A stretch of DNA of 64,000 bases from Chaetorhynchus papuensis (lineage: Eukaryota > Chordata > Aves > Passeriformes > Rhipiduridae), in NCBI GenBank assembly GCA_013396525.1, contig VWYX01000290.1:170185-234184 (forward strand), in the 5' to 3' direction. The position numbers and the translations under genes are program-made. Each line of letters begins with the position of its first letter. The stretch's first letter is position 1. Positions 43,301-57,475 of the stretch are shown in pieces. Below the pieces are notes generated by a model, which did not search any database, was not told the DNA's origin, and was given only the letters and a program-made list of their open reading frames with translations.

Positions 43301-46300
43301 TGTGATACATAATGGGTTTCAGTCATGCTTTATATTAAAGTTCCATTTAAAATGCTTTATAAAGAGTTAATAAACCACTGTTAGAGTTTACAAATATATT
43401 TTCAGAGGCAGGTATCAATTATAGCATATGGCTAATGAGCAGCTCATTCAGAAGAAGGTTTTGTAGATTGTCAAAAGTAACTTCAGATTTTGGGGTTTAA
43501 AACAATTGGTGAACTTTTTGTTCTATAAATGCAATGGCAGTGTTGTCCCAGCTTTCTTTAGCAATTAGTTGTTTCTTCCTAAGTCAAAGGTAACATTAGG
43601 AGCATCAGTAACAGAAAGATGCTGTACTTGAAAAGTTTTGTGTTGCTTGTATCTTAAGAAGTCTAAGCAGGCCAAGTGGAGCCTTGGGTGGTCTTTGTGG
43701 AGCTGAGGTGTGAGCAGTGGGGCCTGGCCCAGACAGCGCTGGGGGGACACCGCACAGCCCTGTGTGCCAGCTGCAGGGGCTGCTCCTCGCACAGGGGCAC
43801 ATGCAGGGTCAGCTACTTCTCAGTGATGAATGTGTGGATATCAAAAAATGCACAGCACAGATCTGACAAAATACTGCCCTCCACCTCCCCGATTCTGAAA
43901 TACCTGCACTGGTGCTCGCCTTCACCAATGTGAATGGTCTCCCTGAAACAAGGAGACTGCTTCTCTTCAGAAACTTCCAGCAAGTGTTAAAGAAAAGATT
44001 AAGCCTGAGCCTTTGGCAGTGTCTGTTCCTCACAGGCTGCCTGACGTTACTCTTCCAAGGAGAGAATTGATGAGAATTTTGCCTGAGGAGTAGAGGGAAG
44101 CCTTAGGCCTCTTTGGGCTACGTTTGCTGTCCTCTGCAATGTGTGGACAGAATCCTATTAGTACTGGGGGCCTTAAATCAGGTGCTTCATTGACATTTAA
44201 AATACTGCAAACTGGGCACGAAAGTAAAGTACAAGCTAGTGAGGGGGTAAGGTCTTCATAGCACTGTGAGTGTTTTGCACAGGTGAAAACCCATATGTTA
44301 ATAGAAACCACAGTAATCTCAGATAACAGAGAAGCAAAATAACTGATGCTGACTGTAGATGGCTTTTCAGCTTAGTGTATTTTAAGTCTCTGTCAGTGTA
44401 TGTGAAGAGTATTTGTTTTAGGGAATGGCAGCTTATATGGAGGATCACCAAACTAGAGCATAGAAATGAAATTATTTCAGTAACAGACACTAATATCTAT
44501 TTTAATTTGCACATGGATTTCCAGTGTATATGACTAAAATATTATATTGTTAAAAATGAGAGGAAAACAACGCAAAGGTGTTTGTAAGTATGTTCTATTT
44601 GTAGACTTAAGGCTGTATTATGTTGGAATTTTACAAGCCAAGTTTAAATTGTAATATAGAAATTATTTTTATATTATTTTCAAAATACGCTACAGAGCAA
44701 TATTTTGCGCCTTTATTATAAACAGGGTCATCATTTTAGTAGGTTACTCTCAGAAACGCTGGTAGAAATTACCCATGAAAAGAAAGCTTTGTAAATGTAC
44801 TTGTTGTTTCTAACTGCTCTGTCTGTTGTGCACATCTGTATCTAATGTGAGTTGAATATACAAATTTTTTTTTAATTGAAAAGCTTTAAATTTTTCTTTA
44901 TATATTTTGGTACAACACTGTTCCTCTCTATTTCATTCTTCTCTTCCAGTCCTTACCAACAGCCACTTTTATAAGCAGCTTCTGAATAAACATTCATCTG
45001 GAAAACTTCCTTACCAAATGAAACATTTCTGCACAGATATTAATTGACTTGGGACATTCTTAATATACACCCTGAACCCATTGGAGTAGGATTGGTTTGC
45101 TTTTTTTTTTAAAAAAAAGGAGAATCAGCTATTTATTATTCCTTCAGAATGAAAATCAAGAATGAATAACCCATGCAATCATTTAGCATCTAGGGGGAAA
45201 AAGTCACTCTAGATCATAGAAATGTCATCCCTAATTGGTAGATACATCCTCTTAATATGTATCAAATATGCATTAGCTTCTTGCAGATTGAAGTGCTCAG
45301 ATTTTATTTCTTCATAGTTCTTTGTACTCTACATACCAATTACTGATGAACTGTGCAAAAAAAAAGACATCACAAACTAATGCATACGTTAAAATAGAAG
45401 TCTGTGTAGTTTTTAAAATTCCCTAATTTTTGTGGTTTAGTTTGTTGGGATTTGTTTGTTTAAGAATTACTATTAAGGTATGTACTGCAACCAAACTTTT
45501 CAACTCTGGATGCCTAATGATTGTGCATCTGGGTTTCTCCTGATCAATAGACTGGTTTTAAGGTGTACTGAGCATCAATTTCCGTGGGAAGAAAAGTTCC
45601 CTCTTCAGAAAATCAAGTGAGTGTTACTCTAACATATATTCAGGTCTTTCCTTTATTAACATTCTACGCTTCTTTTCAGTCAATGGAATTTACATTTTAT
45701 CTTTAGCGATTTTTCATGTGTGAACAAATAATTGGGCTTATTCATAAAGTTATTGTTTGAGTATGGAGAGACTTGCCTCATACCAAAACACCATATAATT
45801 GTTTAACTGTTGCATTCTTAATGGGGCTCTTGTATTCCCCTGCTGGGGTGGAGAAATAAGACCTTATTTGTTCCTTGGGTATCGTGATCCTGTTATTTTG
45901 TCTGGTTGGGTTTTCCCTCCCAAGTGCATATGCTGTTCTGATTGCTGGTTTCTCTCCCATTACCTGAATGCCTGTACTGTACCAGGAGAATTGAAATGGC
46001 TGATGCACATTTGCACTGTGGAACAGGCCATGTGGGTAAAAGCCACCGTGTTCCAAACAGCCTTAAAATTACAACTCTCTGGGGACTGAGAGTCACTTAA
46101 CTGGATGCAGCCTCTGTCCTACTTCCTCATTTAACCATGACTGTAGGACACTCAAGCCTGCTGTAGTCTGTGTGTCTCTAGACATATTCATCTAACTACC
46201 CTGTAAACTTAACAGAAAATTTTCTTTTAAAAATTGTGACTCTTTGATAAGTGTTAGTGTGTCAGGAAACCTTAGTCAAAAGAGGAGATGGAGCAAAAAC

Positions 46301-46865
46301 AGAGAGATAATCGGAGCTAGTGGAGTAACCAGGGCACCAAAATACTAAAAAGAGGGAAAATAATTAAGGTGTATCAAAACCTATTTCCTGTCAAGACTGT
46401 AAGTTTTGTAAATCTTCCTGTATTCTGGGAAAACAGAGAAATGTTTTTACCATTCATCTCTGCATCTAATGTAGCCTCTTACTTTGTTGCAGAGGTTTTC
46501 TATTCGGGAAGATGGGGAAAAAAGGAAGTTCTCTTCCCTTCTTAAAGCAAATTCCAGTGGCGGAATCATCTGAGATTGCAAAAATGTGATCCAGTGTTGG
46601 AACTAAACCGTGCCTAACTGCCATGTGCATTGTGTATTTCATTTCGCCCCTTCCAAACGCCATTTCTTTAGAAAAGAAGGAGGGGGAAGTTTAAAAATTA
46701 AGCTTGTATGTTAATGATCCAGGTCTTCCTTCTTTCACATGTGGAATCTATATAAACATGAAAATGGAATTACACTGCAGTTGCACTTTCCCTGCTGAAA
46801 GGTAAAAGCCACCTTTATAGGTAAATTCCGTGTAGTTGCTTTGCCACAGAGTAAAATTAGAACCC

Positions 46866-46891
46866 CTTGGGACAGAACCTTGGGACAGAAG
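46866..46891. repeat. Short direct repeat ccttgggacagaa
   Basis: The 13-mer ccttgggacagaa is present twice in tandem (around 46866-46891). It is a minor local duplication. Confidence 0.7.
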
Positions 46892-49282
46892 CCTGACAGC
46901 GTGTCAGGAGCCTGAGAGCCACAGCCACCATAGCTGAAACAGCAGCTCTTGGTCATTCTTGCCTTTAACACAGATGCAGTTCATTCTGGCCCGTGGTATG
47001 TGAACAGTATCTTTGTAGTAAAGATGAAGTGGAACACTGCCTTGTTGCCATTTGCTTCCAGGTTTGAGTGACAAAAAGCCTCTTCCCCATGCTTTTGGTT
47101 AAAATATGCAGGAGATGCAGCAGCAGATTGTGGCATCTCAGGCGCAGAGAATGCCCCACATCTCCTTTAAAAGGCCTTTGCAATCAGGTATGAATTGAAA
47201 CACAGCCATGTGGGCGTGACAGAAGCGCTCTCATCTCTCAACTTTGCAAATTGTGTGCACTTTTAATACTAACAGAAATTAGGGAATGGTTTTATTGTTT
47301 ATTTGCTCAAGATCCTGAGTACTGTAAATACAGCCTTTGTATAATGCACAGTGTGTGTACAGTACAGAAATGCTTTTCCCTCGGAGCCGCTCGGAGAGCT
47401 TTGCATGCACATGGTGCCCAACTCTGCCCACTCACCATAACCAAGGAGAACAAACAGGATTTAGGCCTAGACTAAATAATGGATGAAATTAGCCACATAG
47501 ACCTAAACAGCTGCGAGTTCCCAACCCTGGTGTTGTAGGCCAGCTTTGACAGCTTTGTGTAAAACTCCATCCCAATGACTGAGATTAGGTTCGTGCTCCT
47601 TCCTGGGGAGGAGTAATTCCTTCTGTGTCTTTTCCAAGCCCATTGCTCTTAGTCTCTAACTCCTGTGTAATGTACCAGCTTAGCATGATTCAGCTAGGAA
47701 GCAGCTTTTAAAATCTGCATAGAGCTCTTGTTTTCTTTTTGGAATCCATCTCGAGTTTTACTTTGCATTCAATTTTAAGACATAAAATACTGTTATGAAC
47801 TTTTCACAATGCCTTGAAGTTGTCTCTTGTGGGGCTGAAAGACTTTGTTCTCCTTGGGAGGCCTTGTTCTTCCTCATTGAGTCTTGTGACTAACATTTTT
47901 GTATGGAAAAAGTTGAATGAACCATTGAAAGTATGACTGCTGTTTACATGAATTCTGCCATTTGGTACACTCTGTGTTGTTAAAACCCAATGCCTCTCAG
48001 ACACGGGCAGAGTTTGAAGGACCGCCTGAAGTATTATATACAAAAGGTAATGGAGCTAATTCATCATTACTACTGTTGGTATTGTACAGTGTGCCCCACC
48101 AAATTGTTTGTACATCTTCTTTCCTAATTCTAACTTTTTATCTTCTACTTTCCTAGACAAATTCTAAAGCTCTTTGTCCTTAAAGACTGTGATAGATTTT
48201 CCAGTAAAGATTTGGCTTTCTCAGTTCAGGTTGCACATAGGAGTGGCTTGTCCCCCCAGACAAGAACTAAAGTAACACAGATATCACACCCTTGGCTTAG
48301 AGTTAACTGAGAGTCTGTGTTCAATTATAACCAAAGCTAATTATATAAAGTTTAAATTATCAAGACTGGTAATGTGACTCTATCTAATAACCTGGCAAAC
48401 TCAGCATTTTTAACCCATAGAAATGTACAATAAATGTATTTGTACTCGAAGTCTGTATTTCAAAGAACGAAAGTAGTTGGCTCTCACTGGGGCTTAAGAA
48501 AATGTTAATAAGGAAAAAAGTAAGTCTCATTGATTTTGGTTGGCTGAGAATTCAACTTCTTCGTAGTCTTACCACCCTTCTCATTTTTCAGTCTGAGTTT
48601 CTTGTTGCCTTCTGTAAGTTTATACACTTTTAGCAAATATTGATTTAGGCTTTCAATAAACTATGTAATAGAAACTACAGAAATTTATTTACAGCTGAAA
48701 TTGCTTTTCAGGTCTCTTGTTTGACCATTTTCATGCAAAAAGGAATGAATTTATCTTTTCCCATTTCCCCTTCCTATTCATAATTTCAAAACATAATTGG
48801 TTACAGTCACTTTTGTCTGAAAAAGAAAGCAGTTGATAATTTTTAAGCTGACTTCCATATTGTTTAAATTGTTCAAAAGAAACAGAAGCATTAATTATCA
48901 TCAAAGAATAAGGAACATTTCTTGTTGTGAAAAGTGTGAGTTCTTGAGAGCCTTTTCTACATGCAGTTTTCATTCAAATTCAACTTAAATGTCATTTTTA
49001 ATCTGATCCATACTTTGACAAAGATGATGTGTAAGAGCTGTTTTTAGCAGTTGGATTGTTACTTTGTAAAGTATTAAAGCACTAAACCAATTTTTGCAAT
49101 AGGTAGTAAAACTTGCTTTTGTTTTGAAAAACTTCCAGTTATAACTGTCGCACTTTTTATAGCAGAACTGTATTTAATTTCTTTCTTTTATGAAAGATTA
49201 CTCAAAGTAACTGATAGCTCTGTAATCTGTGTGAATTGGCTTCTCCATTATTTGAATCTGAGAGAAGCTACAATGCCTATTC

Positions 49283-49288
49283 AATAAA
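49283..49288 (+). terminator. OTUD7A: Distal OTUD7A poly(A) signal candidate
   Basis: An AATAAA is followed within 30-60 bases by T- and GT-rich sequence. It would give a 3' UTR of about 9 kb. No other AATAAA with a comparably good downstream element was found near it. Confidence 0.35.
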
Positions 49289-49310
49289 ATTAACTTATTT
49301 CTAAAGTACC

Positions 49311-52300
49311 TGTTTGCTTGAATTCTTGTTTGTGCTTTCTGTGTGCTCTCTCAGGGTGATGCTGGACAGACCCCAAAGCCCAGGGAAGAAGCAGGGACAA
49401 AGATAAGGGGCTGCTGCAAACCTGGGGGAGGGGACAGTTGGCTCAGCACAACCTTGTGTGCTGCTGCCATAAAGTGCATTTAAATGACAAATTGAATCCC
49501 TTCCCAAAACTCCACCTAACTTGGATCCCTTGCTGAAATCAAGCTGTTAATACTGTTACCTCAGAGGAAACAAAACCAAAGTAGTTCAAGCAGCCTAACA
49601 TTGCTATAAACCTCAGATCAAGAGCAAGTACAAGTCCTGTGGGAAAGATTTCATTTCTCTTACCTGTTGTAGGGGCTGATTCTCCCTTGTCTAATTTCAG
49701 TGTGCATCAGAAATGGTGACAGTGGAATTGCACCATTGAAAAGTGTCTGTATCACAGTTACCCAGAGCAGGGACACACTGGAAATGGAGAGGGCATTGCA
49801 GGGGCTGCCCATTGAGGGCAGTAATTGCAGGAAAAAGGCCAGGGGTAGCTTGAGTGAAGAACTTAGAGGGGCAGAAGGATCCTGAAATGGAAGTAGAAGC
49901 TGAGGCTGACATGCCACATGGCCATGTGCCTCCTAGGAGGGATGACGAAGGCCTCTTCAAGGAGGAGGACTTAGAGGGCTACACTGGGACCTGATAATAA
50001 TGGTTTACAGGACTGCTAAGAAGCTAATCAAAACTCACAAAGTGCTGTGGATCTAAGACCAAAAAAAAAAAATTCTTCTTCCTGTAACCATAGTATTTGC
50101 CCAAATGTTTAGCTATTTGCAGTGTAGGAGAAATCTGTTTGATGAAGCGAGGGCCAAGGCAGTTACCTGAGCTCCTTGAGCTGGAGAAATTCCTAAAGGA
50201 TTCCTGCCCTCTTTCTGCTGTGCCCCATTTGATGCTTGCAAAATACTGTCTTTCTGCACAGAAAAATGTTAAGTGAGTGTGTTCACTCAAGAAGGTCACA
50301 GTACCCTCTGAACAGAAAAGCCTTATGTCTCAGTGCTGTCCAGAATGGTGCTGAATTTACTTTCTTCATTCTACAGGACTTCATCTTCAGGATGCCTGCA
50401 AAGGCTGAACACTGTTGGAGTGACTGGAATGAAAGGATGGCAGACCCAAGCATCCAGGCCTCTTCCAAAAGATTCAACAGCCTGCAAGTCATGGTATGGT
50501 CAAGTTTCTTTGAAAAGTGACATTAGAACCCAGACCTCATCTGCCAGTTATGATAAAAAACTTGGATCATTTGAGGAGCAAGGAGGTGGAGCAAATGGCA
50601 ATGGCTAGTGAAGGACCCAGCTATTAATACATTTTAATTAGTAAGTAAAAAAACAAGCTGACGCATAACTTGTTCTGATCATTTTCCAGAAATTTCTGGG
50701 TGCTATCTGGGTTTGAATACAGTAACAAACACTTTATAGAAGGCTGGTTAATGTGTTACCAAGTGTGTTACAAATTTGCCATTACACTGAAAAGTTTGTG
50801 AGGTTGAGAGAGTGGGACCCACCCAAGAAGGAAGATGGCTTTTAGGCAGGGCTGTGCTTATAGGCAACACTGATTCTGCTACAGCATCCAGATCTTTTCT
50901 GTGGAGCAGAATGTGGCTAAGGAGGAAAACACCTGTGTTCATGTCAGCTCTGTGTCTGTGTCCCTGTGTGGCATCCACAGATGTGGATGGCAGTGGCTGC
51001 TGTCTGGTCATTGTCCCCTGAGAGCTGGATGAGCTCACCAAGCTCATTTCCCAGGTGCCAGTTCAGTCTGTTGCTGTCTGATGGCCTGTGAGGTGCTTGA
51101 TGTGCCTCTGCCTTAGCTCTGCACAGTCACGACAGGCTGTGGATCTTTATACCTGACACAACCTGTGCTGCAGCCAGTCTGCTTTGCCTCTGGCTTCTGT
51201 TCTTCACACAGTGACTCTTGTTTTTGGAGGAAATTGTCAGAGCAGTCAGGAGTGCATTAGCTATGGCATAAACATCTCACTAATCTGGGCTTCTAAGGTT
51301 TGTGGACAATACTGCTGTCATATTTTATTATCAAAAATAATTGAAAGCAAATACAAAATATAAATGCAGCAGCATCGCATTTACTGTATAGTGCTTATTA
51401 AAATGTGGGTAGCACCAAGTAGCTGAAATGTCCATTACCCTGTCATATGTGCAAGCCTTTTTAAAACTAGAAATATTGTTCATTAGAAGACATACTCTGT
51501 AGCATGTCCTCATTCTTTCAACTGTTCTGTCTGTTCATGGAAGATGACATTTACCTCCCTGAGCTCAAAAATAAATAGATCCTCATCCAGCATGTTTGCA
51601 AAGAGGTTTTGTGTAACTAGAGACATGAGGGCAAGTGTTTATCAGGCAGGAAAGCTATGATTAGGAATAGCAGTGAATAAAAATTCCCAGGGATTTTTCC
51701 TAGCAACAGCCCTTCCTAGATCACAGTTGTGCTTACAGGAAATGGCAGTTCTAAGTTAAAGATAATTTTTGCGTGATACTTCCCAAAGCAAGTCTTTTTA
51801 GAGGCACCTCGAAGGAAGGTACAGCTTTAGATCTTGACTGCTGCCCCCTGACATGTTCCACTTGTGTCAGGTGTCTCCCACAAATGTTCCCTGTGCTGTC
51901 AGGATTTTACAAGCTGGGCTCAGTCCAGACTGAGGTGACCCCTACAGTATAAAGATTAGTGTGTGTAACAGTGAATGTCGATTGCAACTGGATAGTAGAG
52001 AGCCAGTGTTTTCCCTTGGAGCAGGGCCAGGATGCCATCCCTGTGTGTGCTGATTGCAAGGGGCTGTGCAGAAGAGGCTGAGCAGGCAGGCAAGGAGGCC
52101 CTGCTGTGAAGCAGCTGCTGTTTGGAGTGCGGTGGGATGTGAGCACACCAACAGAAGGCAACCTAGGAAAAGCTTTTTTCTTCTGTTCATGTTACCACAG
52201 AAGAAAAAAGAGAATCACAGGGAGAATCCTGTGTCATAAGGCTGAGGGATGTGACTATAAAAACCATTGATATCAGTAAAATAGCAGAATTTTGAAAGCA

Positions 52301-55300
52301 TTGCACACATTTTCTGTCACATTTCAGCTTCTGTATCCAACAGGGTGGGGTTTTTTTCCCCAAGAATCTCCTATCTCAGTTCATAAAGCCACTTTTCTGG
52401 CCCTGTACTTCAGGCAGATTATTTGAAGGACCTGGTGAGGGTGCTGCATAGCTTGGCTGTGATTTTTGTCTCACTGTATAACTTCATGCACAGGCCTGGG
52501 CATGTTCTCAGGTCCCAGCTGGCCCCTCCCAAAGCCAGATCACAACAACCAGAGAAATGGGAGCCTGAGCACAGCCCAGACCTAGCCAAAAACACAGCCA
52601 CAGCACAGCTGCAATTTAAAGCTGGCCATTCAGCTGTGCCTTTACTGCTATTTAATAGTAGTTAAGTGGTGAAGTGCTGTCTCCTTGAAAAGCTTCCCCT
52701 CTCTTAGCAAACACCACGAACATGCAATTTTTACAGTGACTTGTAGCATATTTTTACTCCTGAAATACAACCCTTCCGTTTTAGATCTCCTTAATCATAG
52801 TGATTTTGTGGAGAATAACAAATTTTCCATTCCTAGACTTAAAACTTGACTTTTTTTCCTTATTTCCTTCAGCATTAATTATCCCTCCTAAAAATAGACA
52901 GGTGGGGTCCAAAAATATCCAGTGGAGCCTTAATGGAAGGTTTCTTGCAGGGAAGCCAACAGCCAGACCTGATTTATTCACCCAGTCTCGTTGTTTGTGC
53001 AGACCCACCCTGCAGCAGGTTCCTGTTTCCAGGCTTGCCTCTTGTTTGCTCACCCGGTTAATCAGTACAGCTGCCTGTGAGGGCACGTTAAGGGGAAACC
53101 ATCCCTTACCCAGTCTTTTGGGAAGGTTGCAAAAGCTGGGGAGTGTGTGGCTGCTTGCAAACCCTCAGCTCCTGAGAGCAACTCCTCTCGTGCAGGGAGG
53201 AAGGTGCACTAGGTCATTTCTTTTGAAGGATCTGCCAAGCTTCTGTGCCTGGGAGCACGGGTATCTCCCTTGGCTGGCACTGCGAGCTGGCAGCAGAGGA
53301 GGGACTGGCATTCCTGAACAAAACTTTCTTCTTTCTTCTTCCTGTCAAGTTATCGTGTTCCTCCCAGCAGGCTGCAAACACAGCTTGTACAGCAACCCCA
53401 GACAGGGAAAGCTTGGAATTTGTTTTACGACTTCCAAAGTCAACAAAAAGTTTGGAAGTTAAACTGAACCTGCAAGGCCTTGCAACTTCATGGATAATTT
53501 CAAAGGGTTTGAGCTGGTTCTCAAACTCAGCTCTGAGGAGTGGTGATTCCGTGTTTTGGTGTAGGAAGTCTTGATACAGCCTGGGTTTGGGGCCAGCCAC
53601 TCGTGGGTGTGCCCATCTCATTACTCCCCTCTGGGCAGATTGTAGCTGTGATGTTGATTCTTAGACATATGTGTGCTTCCAAGTGTGGCATTTCCAGAGT
53701 CCCAAACTGACATTTTTTTTGCAAAGGGTGGGGCATGAGGATTGAGAAAAAAAAAAATAAGTAGGGTCTTTGAAGTACAAGGCTTTGAAGTTTAAAAAAA
53801 GCTAGCAAATTCCTGTTGCAGTTCACTGTCTGTGGAAAATCTGGAAGCTAAGACTTTTGACCAAAGAGGCTGGATAACGTTTAAAAGTAACAGACTGGGG
53901 AAGTGTGGCTTTCATGTTTTAACTGTTCATGCAGTGGTGGAGAAGGTGAGCTTGATTCAGAGTGTGTACCAAACAACACTGTCAGTCTCCGCCTTCCTTC
54001 TCTTCCACTCTGAGGCTTTGAGTGCATTCAGATCACTGACATAAAATGTGTGTGTGGTGGAAGGGGGAGGGAGGAATTTCTCTCTTCCCGTTGCTATTGT
54101 GTTTTGTTATGTTTTGTGTCTGTTCAGTTTGTCTCCAGGATCAGAGAAGTGACTCAGAAAGTTATTTTCACAACAGAAGAGCATGGGAAAACACAAACAT
54201 TAGTCTCTTAAAGACACACAACCCTGTTTATCACACACTGATAGGCCTCACCTTCTGTTTGCTGGAATTGCTACCACATGAGCTACCTTACTCCTTCCTC
54301 TAGAACCCTGTTTGGATTTTGCACCTTAGGCCTTTCCTTTTGTCTCTAGAAAATGACATCGAACTTCCCTACCATCTACTCCTTCCTTATTTTTCGATAC
54401 TTTCCTTCCCCCTCTTTAACTTACCTTTCCCATTTATTGCACTTCTCATCTGTTCCTCACATGGTCTCATCTTATCCCTCTTTCCATGCTGCCACGTACA
54501 CGAAAGTCTCTAACCAGCACCATCTCTCTTGTCCTTCAGCTGGGCTTCTTTTCTCAAGGGTGTCCCCATATCCACCAACTTGGCATACCACACCTTCCCT
54601 CTGGGAGATGTCCCAGTCCTACCCGCTATGCCTTGGGGAGAACGCTTGGGCTAGCTCTGAACAAGCCAGCCTGGGCACTATGGACCTTTGGGACCCTGTG
54701 GATTATTCCCTGTAAGTCCTAGTGCTGCAGGCCCAGACCTGCTGTGCTGTGCTCAGCCAGGCACAATCATCCAGTGATGCAGAGAAGAAATATCAGCTCA
54801 GCAGAAATCTGGCAGCAACAGCATCCTGGAGCCTCCCTTAGTCCAGCCCCTGGTGCCAACCCCTCTTTTTTGATTGAATATTTGTTTCAGCCAAGTGGGA
54901 GCCAAGATTAAATCTAACTCCTGCCAGTGGCAACCAGGTAGGACAGGTTGATCCTTTATTTACAATTATGATGAGGTAGCAATTACACTCTCGGGCTGTT
55001 TTCTCTTGGTGAGGTGGAGCTATTACTAAGCTCAGTGGTTTGGTTTTGTTAGCAGACCTTTGGGGCCTGCTCTTGCCTATAACCCCCCCTCAGGTTTCCT
55101 CGTGTCTCTTTTCTTCTCGTTTCTTTGATGATTTCTTTAACATAATCTTGTTCTCCAAGTTGCCCAAAGCACAAATCTGCCCCAAAGCCTGTGTTCAGTC
55201 ATGCTTCTCTCTTCCCCCCTTGCTGCTCACGTATCTGGGCATCCAGACTGCATCCCTTTTCTGCTGCATGCATTGAAAAATCTATTAAGATAATTCCTCC

Positions 55301-56714
55301 CTTTCTCTTGATCCTCTTAGCTGTGCCAGCAATGCACTGTAGCTGGCTAAACACATGTGCTTGCCTGCTTCAACCAATCCTAGACTTAGCTCCCTCCTCT
55401 GCTGCTCTTGGAAAACATGCTGCAGTTTCTGCTCATCTCGGGAGATGCTGCCTTGCTTGCTTGCTCTGAAATTCTGTAGGAAGCCCCATGTGTATTCTGG
55501 TGCTGTACAAGCCTTTCTAGTCAGCTGCTACAAACACTTGTCTGATTGTCCTCACCTCATTTTTATTTCAGTCTTCATCTTCTCTCACTTTTCTATCTCT
55601 TTCTATTGACTGTGTATTTATATTTATGTCACTTTAATCTCTTGCAGTCAGCTAGCAAAGCATGCCCTGGGTGTGGTTCCTTGAAAAGCCAGCGCAATGA
55701 ATCTTAAGGTGGATTACTTAGAAGCCAGAAATGATACACAGGTAAATGGAAATAGGAAAATCCCACCCTAATTCTAGCATTATTCTTGCTTCTCTTCTGA
55801 ATTGCTGGACTGCTGCCAACTCTATGAACATTTCATGACAAATGCTGAGTCACAGGCAAGACAGAAACCTTTGCATTTAGGAACTGGAGAGGAGAAGCAG
55901 GAGAGAGTGTGTTAACAAACACATTTCAGCGTGTGGGTGTCTGGGTGGGAAGGCATGTTTCATTACTGTATCAGGGCAGCAACTGCATCCTTAAACTGAA
56001 AAGGGATATTCCTTTGGAGGGAATTGTTTCCCTTTTCATCCTTCTAGTAAGTTTAGAAAACAATCTTTGACTGCTCCTCTGTTAGCAAACACAAGTGGTT
56101 CTTTCATTGTAGGAAGACTTCCAGAATGCTACTCTTCAGAGGCTATTATAACAAACAGTGCCTAAAAGTGTTGTGTAACCTGTATTTTCAAGAAACTTCA
56201 GATTCATTCCTTCACACCTGCCAATACCTTATGTTTTTGAGAAAGAGGCTCAAATTTTGTTTCAATTTTCTCATCTTTAAAATTAGGAAAGAACATTTCA
56301 GGATACTGGGAGATTACATTGCTACTCTTTTGACATGGTATTGCCCTTTGCAGAGATGATGTCAGAAACTTGCAAAGAACTGGGCTTTGAAAGAAAGGAC
56401 AGCTGACTCTCTGAACTTTAAGTCACACACATTAATCCCATAACCATCTTGTAAAGAAACATGCAATATATACCACCTTTGAAAAAGGAATTTCACTATG
56501 TAACTATAAAATACCAGTTAAAGCACAGAAGAATACAAAACGAACATCACAAAAACTCTCAATGGTTAAATGAAATCCCATTTTAAACAATAGCACTGAG
56601 TGAGATTTAAATAAAGACACCAAACAACATATCAAGTGTCAAATGAACAGCAGAAATATGAACAATTGATGCTTTTTAGGTGATAAATAGAGAAGGAAAT
56701 TAAGAGAAAACCAA
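49311..56714. other. Intergenic interval; no gene recognised
   Basis: No CDS, tRNA or clear transposon was seen. Several short T-rich and GC-richer stretches occur, for example 51780-52150 and 53000-53300. The 220-residue open frame at 52800-53462 has no domain, no homology known to me and no promoter or splice context. I take it as chance. Confidence 0.6.
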
Positions 56715-56732
56715 TATTCCATAGTTATAAGT

Positions 56733-56738
56733 TTTATT
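56733..56738 (-). terminator. KLF13: KLF13 poly(A) signal candidate (minus)
   Basis: The plus-strand tttatt reads AATAAA on the minus strand. T-rich sequence follows downstream in the minus sense (complement of 56660-56710), and I chose it as the distal end of the KLF13 3' UTR. Other minus-strand AATAAA sites exist nearer the stop and could give shorter forms. Confidence 0.4.
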
Positions 56739-57349
56739 TTGGAAAATGTAAACCTCACTAACCATGCATACAAGTTAAGACAATATTTTACAGTTCTTAA
56801 TTTTCTTCCTTTTTCCATTTTTTCCTTTTATAGTTGTTGCATAGGACATTATCACAATATATAATCTATGCAAGGCAAAATACATAAAAAGTTACAGCAG
56901 AGCAAGAATAGATGAACATATAACTGTACAACTGTAATACTTCAATGTAGTGATTTAAAGAGTTGAAAAGTGAGCCACGGAAGCTTTCATGTGCTGCTGA
57001 TAAACCTGTACAAGTGAGGATGACACCGGCAGCTTTACAGTTCACCAAAGCTGGAAGTTTAGCTGGGAACACGTGCACGCTCCCTGGCACACGCGTCCTC
57101 TGTCCCCCACTCAGTGCTGGAAAAGCACATGTGCATGCACACACATGTCCCCCAAATGCACAATATACACAAGGAAATGCACCTGTAACCAGAGATGAAA
57201 CTCAACCACAAATCTCCGACAGGTTCTAAAGTTCCAAATGCAATGGCATTTGGATCTAGGAATTTGGTTTAGGCGCAGCACTAGTTATAATGAAATGGAT
57301 ACCTATTTTTGCTCTGTAGACATCCCTTCATTATTCAGTGTGTAGTACA

Positions 57350-57475
57350 GACATACTGCTGTGTATTTATGTATACACACATACACTATACAATATACAC
57401 ATATATATGTATTTTTATATATATGTGCATATGCTTATATAAATCCATATATATAAATATATATATTTATAAAAA
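57350..57475. repeat. AT/TA-rich imperfect microsatellite
   Basis: A run of cacata/tatata/tatgta units occurs, with atatatat cores at several points (for example about 57402-57410 and 57448-57468). It lies within the presumed KLF13 3' UTR. Confidence 0.8.

Larger units (their letters stand above)
40275..49310 (+). other. OTUD7A: Probable long OTUD7A 3' UTR and downstream sequence
   Basis: After the stop codon the sequence is AT-rich with no supported coding. AATAAA signals occur at 40365, 41479, 43369, 44985, 48429, 48655 and 49283. A Pumilio-type element tgtaaata is at 47323-47330. The true end cannot be fixed. The last signal (49283) is followed by a GT-rich stretch (tgtttgtgctttctgtgtgc), as expected of a cleavage site. 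The extent of the UTR is inference. Confidence 0.4.

Noticed and set aside
52800..53462. 220-residue plus-strand open frame in the intergenic interval
   Set aside because: It has no recognisable domain, no family I know and no splice or promoter context; it overlaps another open frame on the opposite strand. A frame of this length can arise by chance in moderately GC-rich sequence.
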